Positions 11,666 through 22,919 are shown, numbered from the stretch's first letter. The stretch: 64,000 nt of DNA from Tetrastigma voinierianum (GCA_016808115.1 JAEQBH010005385.1:186001-250000); one strand, 5' to 3'. Numbers and translations are program-made. Notes: a model not told the origin generated them from the letters alone.

Positions 11666-12806
11666 ATAGCGTGAAAGCATGATGTGTAAATTGTATAAAC
11701 TAGGTAAAGCGCCTATGTGCGCAAGTGCACGTGTCGTATCAAGTGCAATACAAAGGTAATCTAAGTACCTGATATCGATCCACAAAGTGAGATGTGTTAT
11801 TTACTGTAATTAGCTCTATGATATTATCTGGATTTAGACTTTTAATGAATTTTGAATTAATGTAGAGAACTAAATTAAATCTAAATGACTTGTAAATTTA
11901 CTTTTATGAAAACTAGGGTTTTGTCTTCCCCTGCCACAATTGATGGATTTTTACCTAGAGGAATTATTCATTCAGTCTATTAATGAATTCTCGCGATGTG
12001 GTGATCGCGGCCTATGAAATATCATCTCGAGGTATATCCGCTCTATCTCACGCAGGTCAGCGATCTCGCCCGACCTTGGACTTTGAAACGCTTAAATGCT
12101 CAAACCTTAATCGCCACACTCGGAACCAAGATATCTCTATTCACCGATTGACCAAGTGTCACTCTACTCATATCCTTAGGAGTCCTTATCTCTCGATCTC
12201 AAATACCCAGCAAGATCATGTCAATGTTGGCCATACATTACCATGAAAATAAACCACAAATATAGAGAAAATCGATACAACTCATGAATAAACTGAACAA
12301 AATAGAATTAAACCCTAATCCATGCAACTGTAGTAGGGTTCAACAAAACCCTAGAAATAAATCTAGAACATAATGAAAAAGCTATTAAGTAATCATTGCC
12401 TATAAATCACTGATAATTTGAGAAGAGAATTACAAAGACATCGAAGCTTTCACGATCTCCTCGGGTCGCCCCGCTTGTGTTCCACTCGCTTATACCGCCG
12501 TCGATATCCCGAAAATTGGATCTCGTGGCTTTTATAATTATGATGCAAGATCGCAGAAACGCCGACGTTGATCGCTTTTCGATTCGGATTTCGTTGACCA
12601 AACGTCGCGATGCTAGAACGTCAGCGACGGCCGGAATCTTTTACTCTTCATATCTCCACAAAGCTTTCGAAAACCGCCATATTCACCTGTAATGCACAAA
12701 AGACCTAAAAATCAGATATAGGGCAATAATGCACTTATTAATATATAATATAGAATTGAAACGAAGTAAAGAAGCGGGTATGACATGAGTGTTTTGGACA
12801 CTCATC
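11666..12806. mobile_element. Unclassified 1.14-kb insertion flanked by 85-bp direct repeats
   Basis: This segment separates the two 85-bp copies of the copia RT sequence. Its last bases form a perfect hairpin (ATGAGTGT, five-base loop, ACACTCAT at 12785-12805). If the boundary is placed at TG (11664) and CA (12807) it has LTR-like TGAT...ATCA ends, but no 5-bp TSD. It contains a block around GCGCAAGTGCACGTGTCG near 11717. ORFs of up to 87 codons show no recognisable domain. It could be a solo LTR captured during break repair, or an element class I do not recognise. Confidence 0.55.
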
Positions 12807-12891
12807 AGATCATAAGATATAAAACGCTATTAGTAACACAAAGTTTATCGTAGAGACCTTCTATTGACTTATGAGGAAACATATTCACTTG
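12807..12891 (+). repeat. 85-bp direct repeat, copy B
   Basis: This copy matches 6968-6984 joined to 11598-11665 with four mismatches in 85 positions. It is the copy that continues directly into the rest of the copia RT. Confidence 0.88.
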
Positions 12892-13515
12892 TCATGGACG
12901 CAATTACCTTTCGCTTTTTAATAAGCTTAGCAGTTTCTAAAGGATTGAATATGCGTCTCATGGATGTCATCACAACTTATCCATATGGATCCATAGATAA
13001 TGCATTATACATGAAAATACTTGAAGTATTTGGATTACTTGAAGCAAATAATATAAAGCCTCATAGTATGTACTCAATCAAATTACAACGATCACTATAT
13101 GGATTGAAACAATCCAGACGCATGTGGTACAATCGCCTTAGCGAGTATTTATTGAAAGAAGGGTATGCAAACAACCCTATATGCCCATGCATCTTTATTA
13201 AGAAATTGAAAACTGGATCTGCAATTATTACTGTGTATATTGATGATTTAAATCTTGTTAGGACTCTTAAAAAGCTCATAAAAATAACAAAATATTTGAA
13301 AAAGGAATTTGAGATGAAGAATCTTGGGAAAACAAAATTTTGTCTCGGCCTACAGATTGAACATTTCCCTATTGGAGTTTTGGTTCACAAATCAACATAT
13401 ACTAAGAAAATCTTAAAGCGTTTTTATATGGATAAAGCACACCCTTTAAGTTCTCCAATGGTTGTTTGTTCACTTGACGTGGAAAATGACCCATTTCGTC
13501 CTTGTGAATAAAGAA
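12864..13515 (+). pseudogene. Copia element 1: reverse transcriptase, longest open fragment
   Basis: The 215-residue open stretch from the ATG at 12864 reads MTYEETYSLVMDAITFRF, followed by the copia RT blocks MRLMDVITTYPYGSI and LQRSLYGLKQSRRMWYNRL. The catalytic motif YIDD is at 13236-13247 (family consensus YVDD). FEMKNLGKTKFCLGLQI and DKAHPLSSPMV follow. RT would copy the element RNA into cDNA. The start of the domain lies 5.8 kb upstream (near 6890) because of insertions, so this cannot be functional as it stands. A stop follows at about 13511, after CE, where the family continues into RNase H. Confidence 0.92.
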
Positions 13516-14220
13516 TGAAATTACTTGGTCCTGAAGTACTATATTTTAGTGTCATTAGTGCACTTATGTATCTTGCTAACTGCACTTGCCCAAATATTGT
13601 TTTTTTCTGTCAATTTATTAGTCAGGTACAATTTCGCTCCAACCTAAAGACATTGGAATGATATCAAGCATATATACCTCAAAGGAACAACTAATATGAG
13701 TTTATTTTACACAAAGGAATCAAAGAAACAATTGCTTGGATATGCTAATGCAAGATACCTTTCAGATTAATTGTAATGGAACTACTATTTCATGGAGATC
13801 CTTTAAGCAGACAATAGTGGCCACATCATCGAATCATTAAGAGATTATAACAATTCATGAAGCAAGTCATAAATGTGTATGACTAAGATAGATGATTCAA
13901 CATATCCAAGAATCATGCGGGCTCCCCTTTATCAAAGACAATTTGACAACATTATTTGAGGATAATGTTACATGCATTGCACATATCCAAGGAGGTTATT
14001 CAAAGGAGATATAACTAAACACATTTCTCCAAAGTTCTTTTATACACATGAACTCCAGAAAAATGGTGAAATTAATGTTCAACAAATACGCTTAAGTGAT
14101 AATCTAGCAAATTTATTCAGGAAGTCATTGTCAACCTCAACATTCAAGAAGCTAATATCTAAGATTGGAATGTGCAAACTGAAGGACATTGATACAAGGG
14201 AGAGTATGCTTATGACATAA
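13516..14220 (+). pseudogene. Copia element 1: RNase H pseudogene
   Basis: Out-of-frame pieces are MYLANCTCPNI near 13565-13600, KKQLLGYANARYLSD near 13720-13768, and SWRSF with KQTIVATSSN near 13793-13835. The open C-terminus at 13972-14220 contains DITKHISPKFFYTHELQKNG and SDNLANLFRKSLSTSTFKKL. These match the RNase H end of copia polyproteins. Several frameshifts and deletions separate the pieces. The polyprotein stop is at 14218-14220, and the 3' LTR follows about 215 bp later. Confidence 0.87.
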
Positions 14221-14435
14221 TGTTGGTGTACTATACTATTTTTCTCTTTATCCAAGTTTTGTCCCATCGAGTTTTACTGGCAAGGTTTTTAATGAGGTAG
14301 TCTTAACAGACTAAGAACAATCTACAACATCATATGAATATTATTTTTTTTTTCCTTCACTAGGTTTTATCCCATTGGGGTTTATAAGTAAGGTTTTAAT
14401 AAGACATATTTTTGTGATGGTCATTCAAAAGAGAA

Positions 14436-14878
14436 TGTTGTAAATAAAGAGTTAAGTTCATGTGGTGAACGACCACATGCAACTACTATGGCCTTAAATA
14501 TTAATGAATGTGGTTTTACTTATAAAAGTCATTTATTAGTCTCCATTTAATGGAGGACAATTTGAGGCTATAAAAAGCCTTTTCATGCGTGGTTTTCAAT
14601 TATCCAATAAAAAAGCAATCCTTCTTTCCTGGGCTGGTTGACCCTTTACCAAACCAAATAGTACAAGTTCCTAACTAAGAAACCTAAGCTGGAATGCAAA
14701 CTTTCACTTCTATTATTAGAAAGCATGACTTTTGCAGCAAGGGTTCATGTCCTTCTCAGATATCTCTCTATCTCTCCCTCATTTCTTTACTCTCTATATC
14801 TCATCCCTCTCTCTTTCTTGATGTGAATATAAAGATATAATTCTCTAAAGTTTGCATATTATAACATATTTTACTACA
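14436..14878 (+). mobile_element. Copia element 1: 3' LTR with a 124-bp insertion
   Basis: It starts TGTTGTAAATAAAG after the purine run AAAAGAGAA (polypurine-tract position) and ends ACTACA. The right half matches 3415-3649. The match is interrupted at 14626-14749 by a 124-bp insertion bordered by TCCTTCT on both sides (14619-14625 and 14750-14756), which the 5' remnant lacks. The region holds TATAAAAAG near 14571 as a possible core promoter. Confidence 0.75.
14626..14749. mobile_element. Short unclassified insertion with 7-bp direct repeats
   Basis: This 124-bp segment begins TTCCTGGGCTGGTTGACC and ends GGTTCATG. It is flanked by TCCTTCT copies and is absent from the partner LTR. No tRNA-like box, poly-A tail or inverted ends are visible, so its class is unknown. 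Confidence 0.5.
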
Positions 14879-15203
14879 CAATGAACTTATATACTTGAAG
14901 AGAGCTTCTGGACGAAATTTTCTCTTTGTCAAATTAAAAAAAAAAAAAAAATGCCATATTCAAATGTTTCAGATTTAGATAAAAATTTATTAGATAAACT
15001 TAAAAAATATAAAAATAAAAAGATAAAAATATTATTTAATTGAAAGGATATTTGAAAACCTAATGTTCCATAAAATTATCTTTATTGTTTTCTTCCAAAA
15101 AAAAAAAAAGAAAAAAGAAAACCTTTTCTTTATAGCTAACCTAATTTTTTTTTCTTTTTAAGGTGGATGACAATAAATAATACTAAGTATTCCTAACCTA
15201 TAA
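14879..15203. other. AT-rich flank without genes
   Basis: The stretch contains poly-A runs (about 14936-14951 and 15098-15109) and no coding or structured signal. It separates the two copia elements. Confidence 0.7.
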
Positions 15204-15668
15204 TGTAGGATACGATTCAATCAATCTAGATTACCATGTTAGAACATAAAGCATAACATTAATGGAGAAAAACTGAAAATTCATGTACCTGATTTGGAAT
15301 CCATTTGAATATCTTCTTGATGCGGAATTGATGAAGAACTCCGCAAAGAAACGACGCCAAGATCTCAAGATCTTCCTTGATGACCCTTCGCGAGACCGCT
15401 TGAATGAGAATGCCTCTACCGATCTCGTAAAATATTTCTTAAACTCGTATGTGAGAATTGTACGATCCCTTAGGGTTTGGAGGACTGAGCCTTCTTTATA
15501 TATTGAGTTCGACCTGCCCTTCATTACTGGGCCGGGCCGCATCACCCCAACACACTTGCCACCCCATATGAATTATTAAGAAGCCTGTAATAACTTTTAC
15601 CTTAATTAGACTCGAATAAATCCACTAATAAATCCAATTAATAAAGCCCACTTTATGAAAATCTAACA
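15204..15668 (-). repeat. Copia element 2: 3' LTR
   Basis: This is the 465-bp partner of 21611-22077. About the first 135 bp (plus strand) and the last 60 bp are identical or nearly so. The middle, especially its GC-rich parts, differs strongly by substitutions and indels. Confidence 0.92.
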
Positions 15669-16950
15669 TTCTCCCACTTGGGCGATATTAATTGAAACAA
15701 AACTGTGTGCGCACCTTTATATTGGTCTAGAGATTATTTTTAATAGTCAATCCGATCCCATAAAGTTTCGAACACTGAATCATGGCGGTAATTGCATGTA
15801 CTCACGCAAAGCTCCCCTTCCACATGGTCACGAGCGCTTTCAACTTTATCGATACTGATTCAATATATAGAAATGTTTAAATGGACAATACCTCATAATG
15901 AGTGATACTCATGTGTTATCCATTTGTTAACTAAATTCTCTCTCCTTAAGGCCACTACAAAACCTAACAGGTCACCGCAGAATATCCATCATGGTTCCAA
16001 TGAACTCGTATAATGTGTTACCTTAATAAGAACTTTACTTTATGTGTAACAAAACATAGCCATAAGGCTAATGCCAAGAATGCCCTATAGCCTCGTATTC
16101 AAGGTTTACAATGCCTTGAGATTTTCAAATAATTATATGTACTAATCGATAAACCTAAGACCACAAATACCTTATCAATGTAAAAGAGTTGATACAAATT
16201 CAATTATTACCAAAATGTAATGAAATCGATTCATTCTTCATAAGAGCAACATAAAAACTTAATGGGCCCCACTAATTCACAGATCCCATGATATCCTAAG
16301 CCCATGTTAATGACATGTCGATCAAATACACAAGGGCGATACTCTTAGTTACTGGATTCAAGAATCATATCATTCATGATATGTGCTCCACTCAACGGTC
16401 ACCGTTTGAACTTTTTCCCTATGGTCAAGTACTTGACCTCCATGTGCTTAATTTTTGAGACCCTCTGCTTGTTGTTAATAAACAACACCGCAGTTATTGT
16501 CACAATACAATCAGATGGGGCCTATCCACACAAAAATCAAACACGCTAACTCCTTAATGAGGTTTCTGAGCCAAATTGCTTGAGTAGTTGGCCGAAAAAG
16601 CATGCTACAAACTCCGGCCGCATGGTCAAGGATGCAATTGATTGCTTTCACTTTTCCATGATACGCACTCCGCTAACTTAAAGATATAAACTAAATGTCG
16701 ACTTCTTTCATCCCGACAGCCAAGAAGCCCGAATCGAATACCCAACTAAATAGTCCCGAACATGTTTGTAAATCAACATATAGTCTGTCCTCTTTGGGCA
16801 ATCTTCATAACCTTCGGGCAAAAGAACCCAATGATCATGTCCTCGGTTTGACTGAGCATTCGCTTAGAAGTCCTCACAGAAAGGCAATATCGCCTAGTGC
16901 ATACTGAAAGCATACATAATACTCCCAAGTGCATTAGCATAGCGTACATT
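15669..16950 (-). pseudogene. Copia element 2: RNase H remnant
   Basis: Minus-strand pieces include a stretch near 16850-16890 aligning with the MYAQVCTRPDI-type segment, and SWKS near 16660, typical of copia RNase H. The frame is heavily broken. The left part up to the LTR is too decayed to assign residue by residue. It lies between RT and the 3' LTR as expected. Confidence 0.6.
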
Positions 16951-16952
16951 CT

Positions 16953-17954
16953 TCATTCGGCTTCTATATCCGAACGGCGACATTGCGATAGAGACTCCAA
17001 CTTATCACCTTTTAAGGCATAGGAGTAATTCCCGGGTTTACATAGTTGCATGTTGAATCTTTCTAAAATACGATCAACATATGCCCTCTGAGATAAACCC
17101 AATAGTCTGCAAGAACGATTCCTATGAATCTCAATGCCCAGGACAAAAGACGCCTCACCAAGGTCCTTCATATCAAAGTTGTTTGACAACATCCGCTTTG
17201 TCTCATGCAGGAGACTAAGGTCATCGCTTGCAAGGTGATATCATCCACATGTAAAGATGTGAAAATGAATTTCCTCCCATTGACCTTGCAAGATATACAT
17301 TGATCTACTCTTGTTCTCAACAAAACCATAAGTGAAGCAAATAATTAAGGAAACTTTAAGTACCATTGTCTAGAAGCTTGCTGAGACCATAAATAGACTT
17401 TTTTCGCCCATATACAAGTTTAATTCGAATCATTTGCCAAACCTTTCTAAGTTGCATCATATAGACTTCTTCATTAAGGTCTCCATCGAGAAAGGCAAGC
17501 TTTAACATCCATCCTGTGTAACTCCATATCAAAATGAGCAACTAATGCCAGCGCGATCACTCTGGAAGAATCTTTTAGAAGAGACCTGGAGAAAAGCTGC
17601 TTCATAGTCTACTCCTTCTCTCCTCGAAAGGAACTCAAGGCCACCGTTTTAAACTTTCAACCTTTCCTTAGAGTCCCTTTTAGTCTTATACACCCATTTC
17701 AGAGCTACCGGGCTCCATGACCATCGCACCAATAAGTTCTCAACCCTGCTATGCCTCATAGATTGAATTTCATCTCTCATCGCATCCAACCACGCTTTGA
17801 TCGAGGACAAGAAACAACTTTCCTCATAAGTTATCATCGGCCACGTAACCAACATCGTAGTCTCTTGCTCTCCTATATGCACTAAATAAATCCTGGTCAT
17901 TGATCGCCTCCCTAGTGGATCTCCCAGGAGTAGGTGATAGCTACATTCCCGCAC
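16953..17954 (-). pseudogene. Copia element 2: reverse transcriptase pseudogene
   Basis: There are three minus-strand open pieces. 17649-17954 carries the block before the fingers (AWLDAMRDEIQSM, then ALKWVYKTKRDSKE). 17356-17541 carries the palm start (MLKLAFLDGDLNEEVYM, then KKSIYGLSK). 16953-17192 carries MKDLGEASFVLGIEIHR and RAYVDRILERFNM. Between the last two (about 17193-17350), where the YVDD motif is expected, decay is strong; plus-strand bases near 17220-17240 are compatible with a broken catalytic motif. Stops and indels separate all pieces. Confidence 0.88.
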
Positions 17955-17999
17955 CCGAGAGCCTTGATGAACTCATTAGAGCCGGTCTCAACAGGATCC

Positions 18000-19300
18000 C
18001 TAGTCTCAATGTGTTCACACATGGGTGTGGGAGTTTCCACAATTATCCGTATGGGAGGAGATACGTATACCACATTACTCACCGTACTATCATCCCCAAT
18101 AGTCTATGAGCGCTCACTCTCTTCCCCGCCACATCAAACTCCAAAACTTAGCCTATTCTGGGTGATTCCACAATTTCAGGCCTCCATGGGATTATAGAAC
18201 CGATATCCCTTCCTCGAATGTTCCTAAGCAAAGTAACATCGAGTGTTCCGGAGTCCAACTTACTTAATGTCGATTATATAACTTACTCCAGACATCCCCA
18301 AACCTTAAGATGGTTTAAGCTAGGCTTTCGCCCGCCCATAACTCAGTGCTGAGTCAATGGAACAAATTCTTCGAGGTACACGATTCAAAATGTACAAAGT
18401 CGTTTTCAAAGCTTCACCCCATAGAAAACCGGGTAATCATTCTACGATCATACTCCTACCATTTCCATAAGAGTACGATCATGGCCTTCTGGCTTATAGC
18501 CCATTTCTGCCAGGACTCCAGTAGTAAACTGCGGCCACTATCCCGCAGTCCTCTAAGATTTGGCCAATGCACCCCTGTTGTCCAAAGATCGCCATGCTTG
18601 CCATAATACTTCCACCTCTACGATCTAACAACCTTATGACTTTTCCCAATCATGCCGACTTCAAATCAAAAATCTCAAACTTGTCAAGAGACTCGCATCT
18701 TTCTTTAATCAAGTACAAATAACTATATCGAGAATAGTCATCAATAAATGTGATGAAATAAAAAATTTCTACACAAGGTCACACATATAGTCCACTTATA
18801 TCGTGTGAATGACTTCCAACAAGTCGTAACTACTGATCAGCTTTCTTCTTATCTTGGTCATTTTACTCCTACACGTTTCACGCATATTCCTAAGTCATTT
18901 TTAAGAGCAAAGTGATATTAGTCTTTATTAGCCTTCTACTCTCTATCCTTAGAGATATGGCTGTCGTTTATGCCATAATGCATAAGACTCTTCCTTAGGG
19001 TAAAGGGTCTTAAAATGTACCACCGTGATAAGCTACGTATATGTCATCTGAGATAAACTTAATCTCGTATAACTGCTGGACATATGACAAAGCATTCTAA
19101 CCTTATTTGAATTAAGAAATATTGAAATAATATTGCTCTTAATTTCAAAAAGAATAATCATATGAATCCTAAACATGATATCGAAACTAAATTCCTTCTA
19201 AAGGAAGGTACATAAAATGTGTCTTTCTAACATCAATTTAAAACCAAATCTAAAATCCAGATTACATCTCCCATTTAACATGACTTCAAATTTTCTCAAG
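18000..19300 (-). pseudogene. Copia element 2: integrase remnant
   Basis: Around 18600-18760 the minus strand reads FITFIDDYSRYSYLYLI and continues through ESLDKFEIFDLKSA, the conserved catalytic-core block of copia integrase. Further on (18300-18480) pieces correspond to the C-terminal part. The protein would insert the cDNA. It is now fragmented by many stops. The zinc-binding N-terminus (about 18900-19200) is hard to trace. Confidence 0.75.
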
Positions 19301-19323
19301 TATTTCCCACAAGGAGCTTTGAT

Positions 19324-19590
19324 TCATCCTTGTTTGGCTTCCTCCGGTTTATGAATCCTCGTATGGTAAATGCAACAATGATTAGTTGCTCCACTCATCA
19401 AGCCACCAAGAACTCGGATGATGCTCTTCGTGATAAATGATTCACAAACAAGTATTAAAGAATCATTACCAGAAGCCCACGCCGGCATCCAAGCTTTAAA
19501 TTTTGCACAGCCCTTCATGTGACCTTCTTCTGCAAAAGAAGCAATGATCACCATCCTTTTTCAAGAATGTCTTCTTTGACCTATATTGTC
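19324..19590 (-). pseudogene. Copia element 2: gag C-terminus (zinc knuckle) and protease start
   Basis: The minus-strand translation contains EEGHMKGCAKFKAWM, a zinc-knuckle remnant with spacing near C-X2-C-X4-H-X4-C. Further on SGATNHCCI with IHKPEEA corresponds to the DSGAT active-site motif of copia protease and the segment after it. The order gag then protease agrees with the rest of the element. Confidence 0.72.
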
Positions 19591-20930
19591 GACGAATTCC
19601 AGAGGTTTCACGAAAGCACCTTTATGAGTTCGACTTCTTTGAACTTCTTATTCTTCCTCTTATAGACTTGCGATATAAGGCCATATGCTCTTTCTCCTTC
19701 TTAAGCTTCTTCTTCCTCCGCTCACCACCCTGCTATCAAGTCATTTATTGACCAAGTCTCATCTCTGGGAATCAGAGTTTGTCTCTTATAATCCCAAAAT
19801 CAGTGGAAGGGTGTTTAGTATTTCGATGCACAATGCGCATCGAATGGTAACATTAAGAGCTCGAGTTTCGCCAGTCCACCATCCTCGTGATTACACCCTA
19901 ACCCCAAACAGAACATCATACTCATGTTGAAGAGCTTTTGAAGAAGTAATCAATCTCAAGATTGATGAAAACTGATTTCTAAATTTCATGGCCGCCATCA
20001 TTTTCTGAAGAAGACAACCACCGGTAAACCACTTTTCAAATGTTCTCAGATGGATTTCTTCATTGCTCAACGAGGCAAATCCTATTGCTCCTCTCCAGCA
20101 TACCGTCTCGCCGCACTAGAGGCTGATATCCTACTTTATCCATTGTAAGCTATGCAACATCTCGCGCTCCACTCCAAATAAAAAGTCCTCTTCCATTTCT
20201 CAAATTCAACCCAAAGAAGGACCTCAATTGAAATGTGGAATTGCCGTCACGTAAAAAATTGACTCAAAAATAAAACAAAACAATACAATCAAAGATCATG
20301 TGAATACTCATACAGAGAATTACATACATCATCACATAATCACCTTGGGCAGAAAATACAGATTTACGCAGCTTGTACACTCTCCACATGACACGCCATG
20401 AGAACATATTCTAATCCTTCGTGAAATCAATACTCACCTTTCGTGTATGAACCACTAAGATCACCATTCCTCAAGCACATGCCATACATGTATCCTCCAT
20501 GAAATAACACAGGATCACCTCTCCTTCGAGTATGATCATGTAATAGAACAGAGACATCCCACCACAATATGAGACCTGATATTTCAACCTAATCAAGCAT
20601 GCCACTTCACGGCCACAACTCAATTGAATCCTTGAAAATCTCTCATACCAAGGATATTAACTTTATGTATCACATTCTATATATATATGTAATGCTAATT
20701 ATACTGTTCAATTATTCATTAATAGTCAATGAATTTAGTCTCTACACAGTCCTTATGCAGTGATATACATGTTAGCTACCATATGTATTTCCTAAACCAT
20801 AGAGAAATACAAAAATACGTGAAAATACCCTAATTCCTAAGTGTAAATAGGGTTCTATACGCATTTTCATATCCCAGAAAAGCCTAAACATACCTGTCAA
20901 TATACCACATTGTAGAGAATTCGATACGAA
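19591..20930 (-). pseudogene. Copia element 2: decayed gag region
   Basis: By position this should hold gag. The sequence is AT-rich and broken, and I can trace no confident motif. Reverse-strand fragments near 19900-20200 may be gag, but this is inferred from order only. Confidence 0.4.
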
Positions 20931-20939
20931 TCCATAGAC

Positions 20940-21480
20940 ACCAAATTCCTCCCGTAAATACCCTCACACGCGCCCCTCACGCGCCCACCGTATAGCCTCT
21001 ACGTGTGGCAAATACAAGGTATGAGCCACGTGGCGCGTGTTACGGGTCAGTTTGGCTTTATCGAATCTCTACCAGCGCTGATCGGTCAGCTCTGCCGTCG
21101 AATCGCCGACCTGGCCTGGCCTGGTCAGTTGACTGGCTCTGCCAATATCCGATCGGGTCGCTGACCGTCGGCCACATCCGGCCTGGGTCAAGACTCCGTC
21201 GAGATGACGCCATGACGACGCCGGGCCGCCACGCTCGGGCCCACTAACTGAATCGGTCATCAAACGGACGGGGCAGATCCGGCTTCGGTCGGGTCGAATA
21301 CCATTCAATATGCGCTGACGGCCGATGACGCCGCGATGCCGCTGAAACAGATCCGGCTGGCGGATGCACGCTACCGCCGCCCCGCAGCGCGTGGTGGCGC
21401 GCGCTGCGAGGGCACAGCCCACCTCCGGCGACGGGCCACCACCGATGTGGACGCCTTTGTCGCGGTGTGATTCCAAATAT
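20940..21480 (-). other. Copia element 2: GC-rich leader
   Basis: Between the primer site and gag, this block is very GC-rich compared with the rest of the element (CACGCGCCCCTCACGCGCCC-like text near 20970, and repeated GGTCGG/CCGATC words at 21070-21350). ORFs on both strands here (for example 21069-21476, minus) look like by-products of the base composition. It may be the 5' untranslated leader or a captured sequence. Confidence 0.5.
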
Positions 21481-21595
21481 GCAAAATATTTAATTTCGAT
21501 TTATCGAAAAACTCCGAAATCCTGATGCACGCCCGTTTCATAAAACCCAAAAAATTTTCTCCAATTCCTTATGTTTTGTATTCTAATCTATGGTT

Positions 21596-21610
21596 GGCTC
21601 TGATACCAAC
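21596..21610 (-). promoter_or_regulatory. Copia element 2: primer-binding site (tRNA-Met type)
   Basis: On the minus strand the bases right after the 5' LTR read GTTGGTATCAGAGCC. This contains TGGTATCAGAGC, the classical copia primer site complementary to the initiator methionine tRNA end. Confidence 0.9.
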
Positions 21611-22077
21611 TGTAGGATACGATTCAATCAATCTAGATTACCATGTTAGAACATAAAGCATAACATTAATGGAGAAAAACTGAAAATTCATGTACCTGAT
21701 TTGGAATCCATTTGAATATCTTCTTGATGCGGAATTGATGAAGAACCTGCAAAGAAACGAATACGCCAAGATCTCAAGATCTTCCTGCATGACCTTGCGA
21801 CACTCGGCTTCAATGGCACGCTCTCACCTGACTTTAAAAAATATTTCGTAAACTCCAGATGCGAGAATCAGACGTATCCTTAGTATTTGAGATGACTTAA
21901 GCCTCGAGAGAATAGCCTCACCACTGCCCTCGATGATGGGTCGGTCAGATTCTCACTCCCACACACTTCATAAAATTTCCATATGAATTATTACAGTTTA
22001 ATAATCTCACTTAATTAGACCGAATAAATCCAGTTAATAAATCCAATTAATAAAGCCCACTTTATGAAAATCTAACA
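21611..22077 (-). repeat. Copia element 2: 5' LTR
   Basis: This 467-bp LTR has the ends TGTAGGATACG and ATCTAACA. It is the partner of 15204-15668 and lies directly next to the primer site. It should carry the promoter of the minus-strand element. Confidence 0.92.
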
Positions 22078-22830
22078 TATAAGGCTCCATTGAAACCGAA
22101 AAGTATTAGGAAAAGAAAAAAAAAATTAAGGCTATGTTTGGAGCATTGGCGGAGACAATATAGGCCTGAATTTTTTTTGAAAATACTTTTCCATTGCATC
22201 CAAAACCAAGTCCTATATCATGCTCCCTTTGCCAAGACATTGGATTATGGCTTTAATTGTTGATTTTTGAAAACTTTTTTACTTAGGCTTTATTTGAAAC
22301 CTAAAAAGTACTAGGGAAAGAAAAATATAAATATAAATAAAAATATTTTTTCTCATATTTGGTTTCATTGTGGAAAATATAAAAACAATAAATTATAATC
22401 AAAATTCCTCAAAATTTTATATATTTTTAAATTTCTTAGTATAATAGTAAAATGAATTTGAATAAACATATAGAATTTATTTTTAAAATTTAAACATACT
22501 TTTTTATTTTTCTCTAAATTTTCTTTTCCCCTTTCCACTTTTTCTCTCTATTTTTCTCTATATTTTCCTTATTTAGCAAGACTCCATTTGGAACCTAGAA
22601 AGTTCTAGGCAAAAAAACTAAGCATATTTGGTTTTATCATGAAAAAAAAAAAATCATATATAATTAAAATTCTTCAAAATTTTACAAATTTCTTTATATA
22701 ATAGAAAGAAACAATTGAAATGAGTTTGAACCTACTTTTTATTTTCCTCTATTTTTTTCTTATACTTTTTTTCTCTATTTTTTATGGTAATAAAAATAGA
22801 GCTTTAGAGCCTGTTTGGTTTATGTTTTTT
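22078..22830. mobile_element. Cluster of AT-rich MITE-like repeats (GGCTCCATTTGAAACC family)
   Basis: Three related starts occur: GGCTCCATTGAAACCGAAAAGTA (split here as GGCTCCATTGAAACC then GAAAAGTA, 22084), GGCTTTATTTGAAACC (22286) and ACTCCATTTGGAACC (22584). Each is followed by AAAGTACTAGGG-like and AT-rich text that mentions TTTGGTTT. The same family appears at 27979-28235, in reverse at about 27290-27372, and probably at 51540-51790. There is no coding capacity, and boundaries and TSDs are unclear. Confidence 0.5.
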
Positions 22831-22919
22831 AAAATTGTGCATGAGAACGGTTTTTGAAACCATAGATAACATCATTTTGGTGTTATCTGAAAACTCTTCT
22901 TGTGATTGGTCTCAATTAA

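Larger units (their letters stand above)
15204..22077 (-). mobile_element. Copia element 2, complete structure, TSD TATAA
   Basis: A 6.87-kb LTR retrotransposon lies on the minus strand. Both ends are complete (TGTAGGATACG... at the left, ...AAAATCTAACA at the right), and the flanks are TATAA at 15199-15203 and 22078-22082, a perfect 5-bp TSD. The 5' LTR (right) is followed by a tRNA-Met-type primer site. The 3' LTR (left) is preceded by the purine run AAGTGGGAGAA on the minus strand. Gag, protease, integrase, RT and RNase H remnants follow in copia order (integrase before RT), all broken by stops and frameshifts. A GC-rich leader (about 20940-21480) separates the primer site from gag. Confidence 0.92.

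Noticed and set aside
11666..12806. Helitron
   Set aside because: The 3' hairpin is suggestive, but there is no CTRR end, no TC start at the expected boundary, and no insertion between A and T. The 85-bp flanking duplication is also against it.
12780..12812. Possible hammerhead ribozyme (CTGATGAG on the minus strand), as in plant retrozymes
   Set aside because: CTGATGAG is there, but the GAAA box and the three-stem arrangement are missing. The stretch is a simple perfect hairpin, and the first C belongs to the flanking duplication.
21069..21476. 135-codon minus-strand ORF and 80-codon plus-strand ORF in GC-rich DNA
   Set aside because: Both overlap the GC-rich leader of copia element 2, and the peptides are Arg/Gly-rich with no domain. 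Low stop density follows from base composition.
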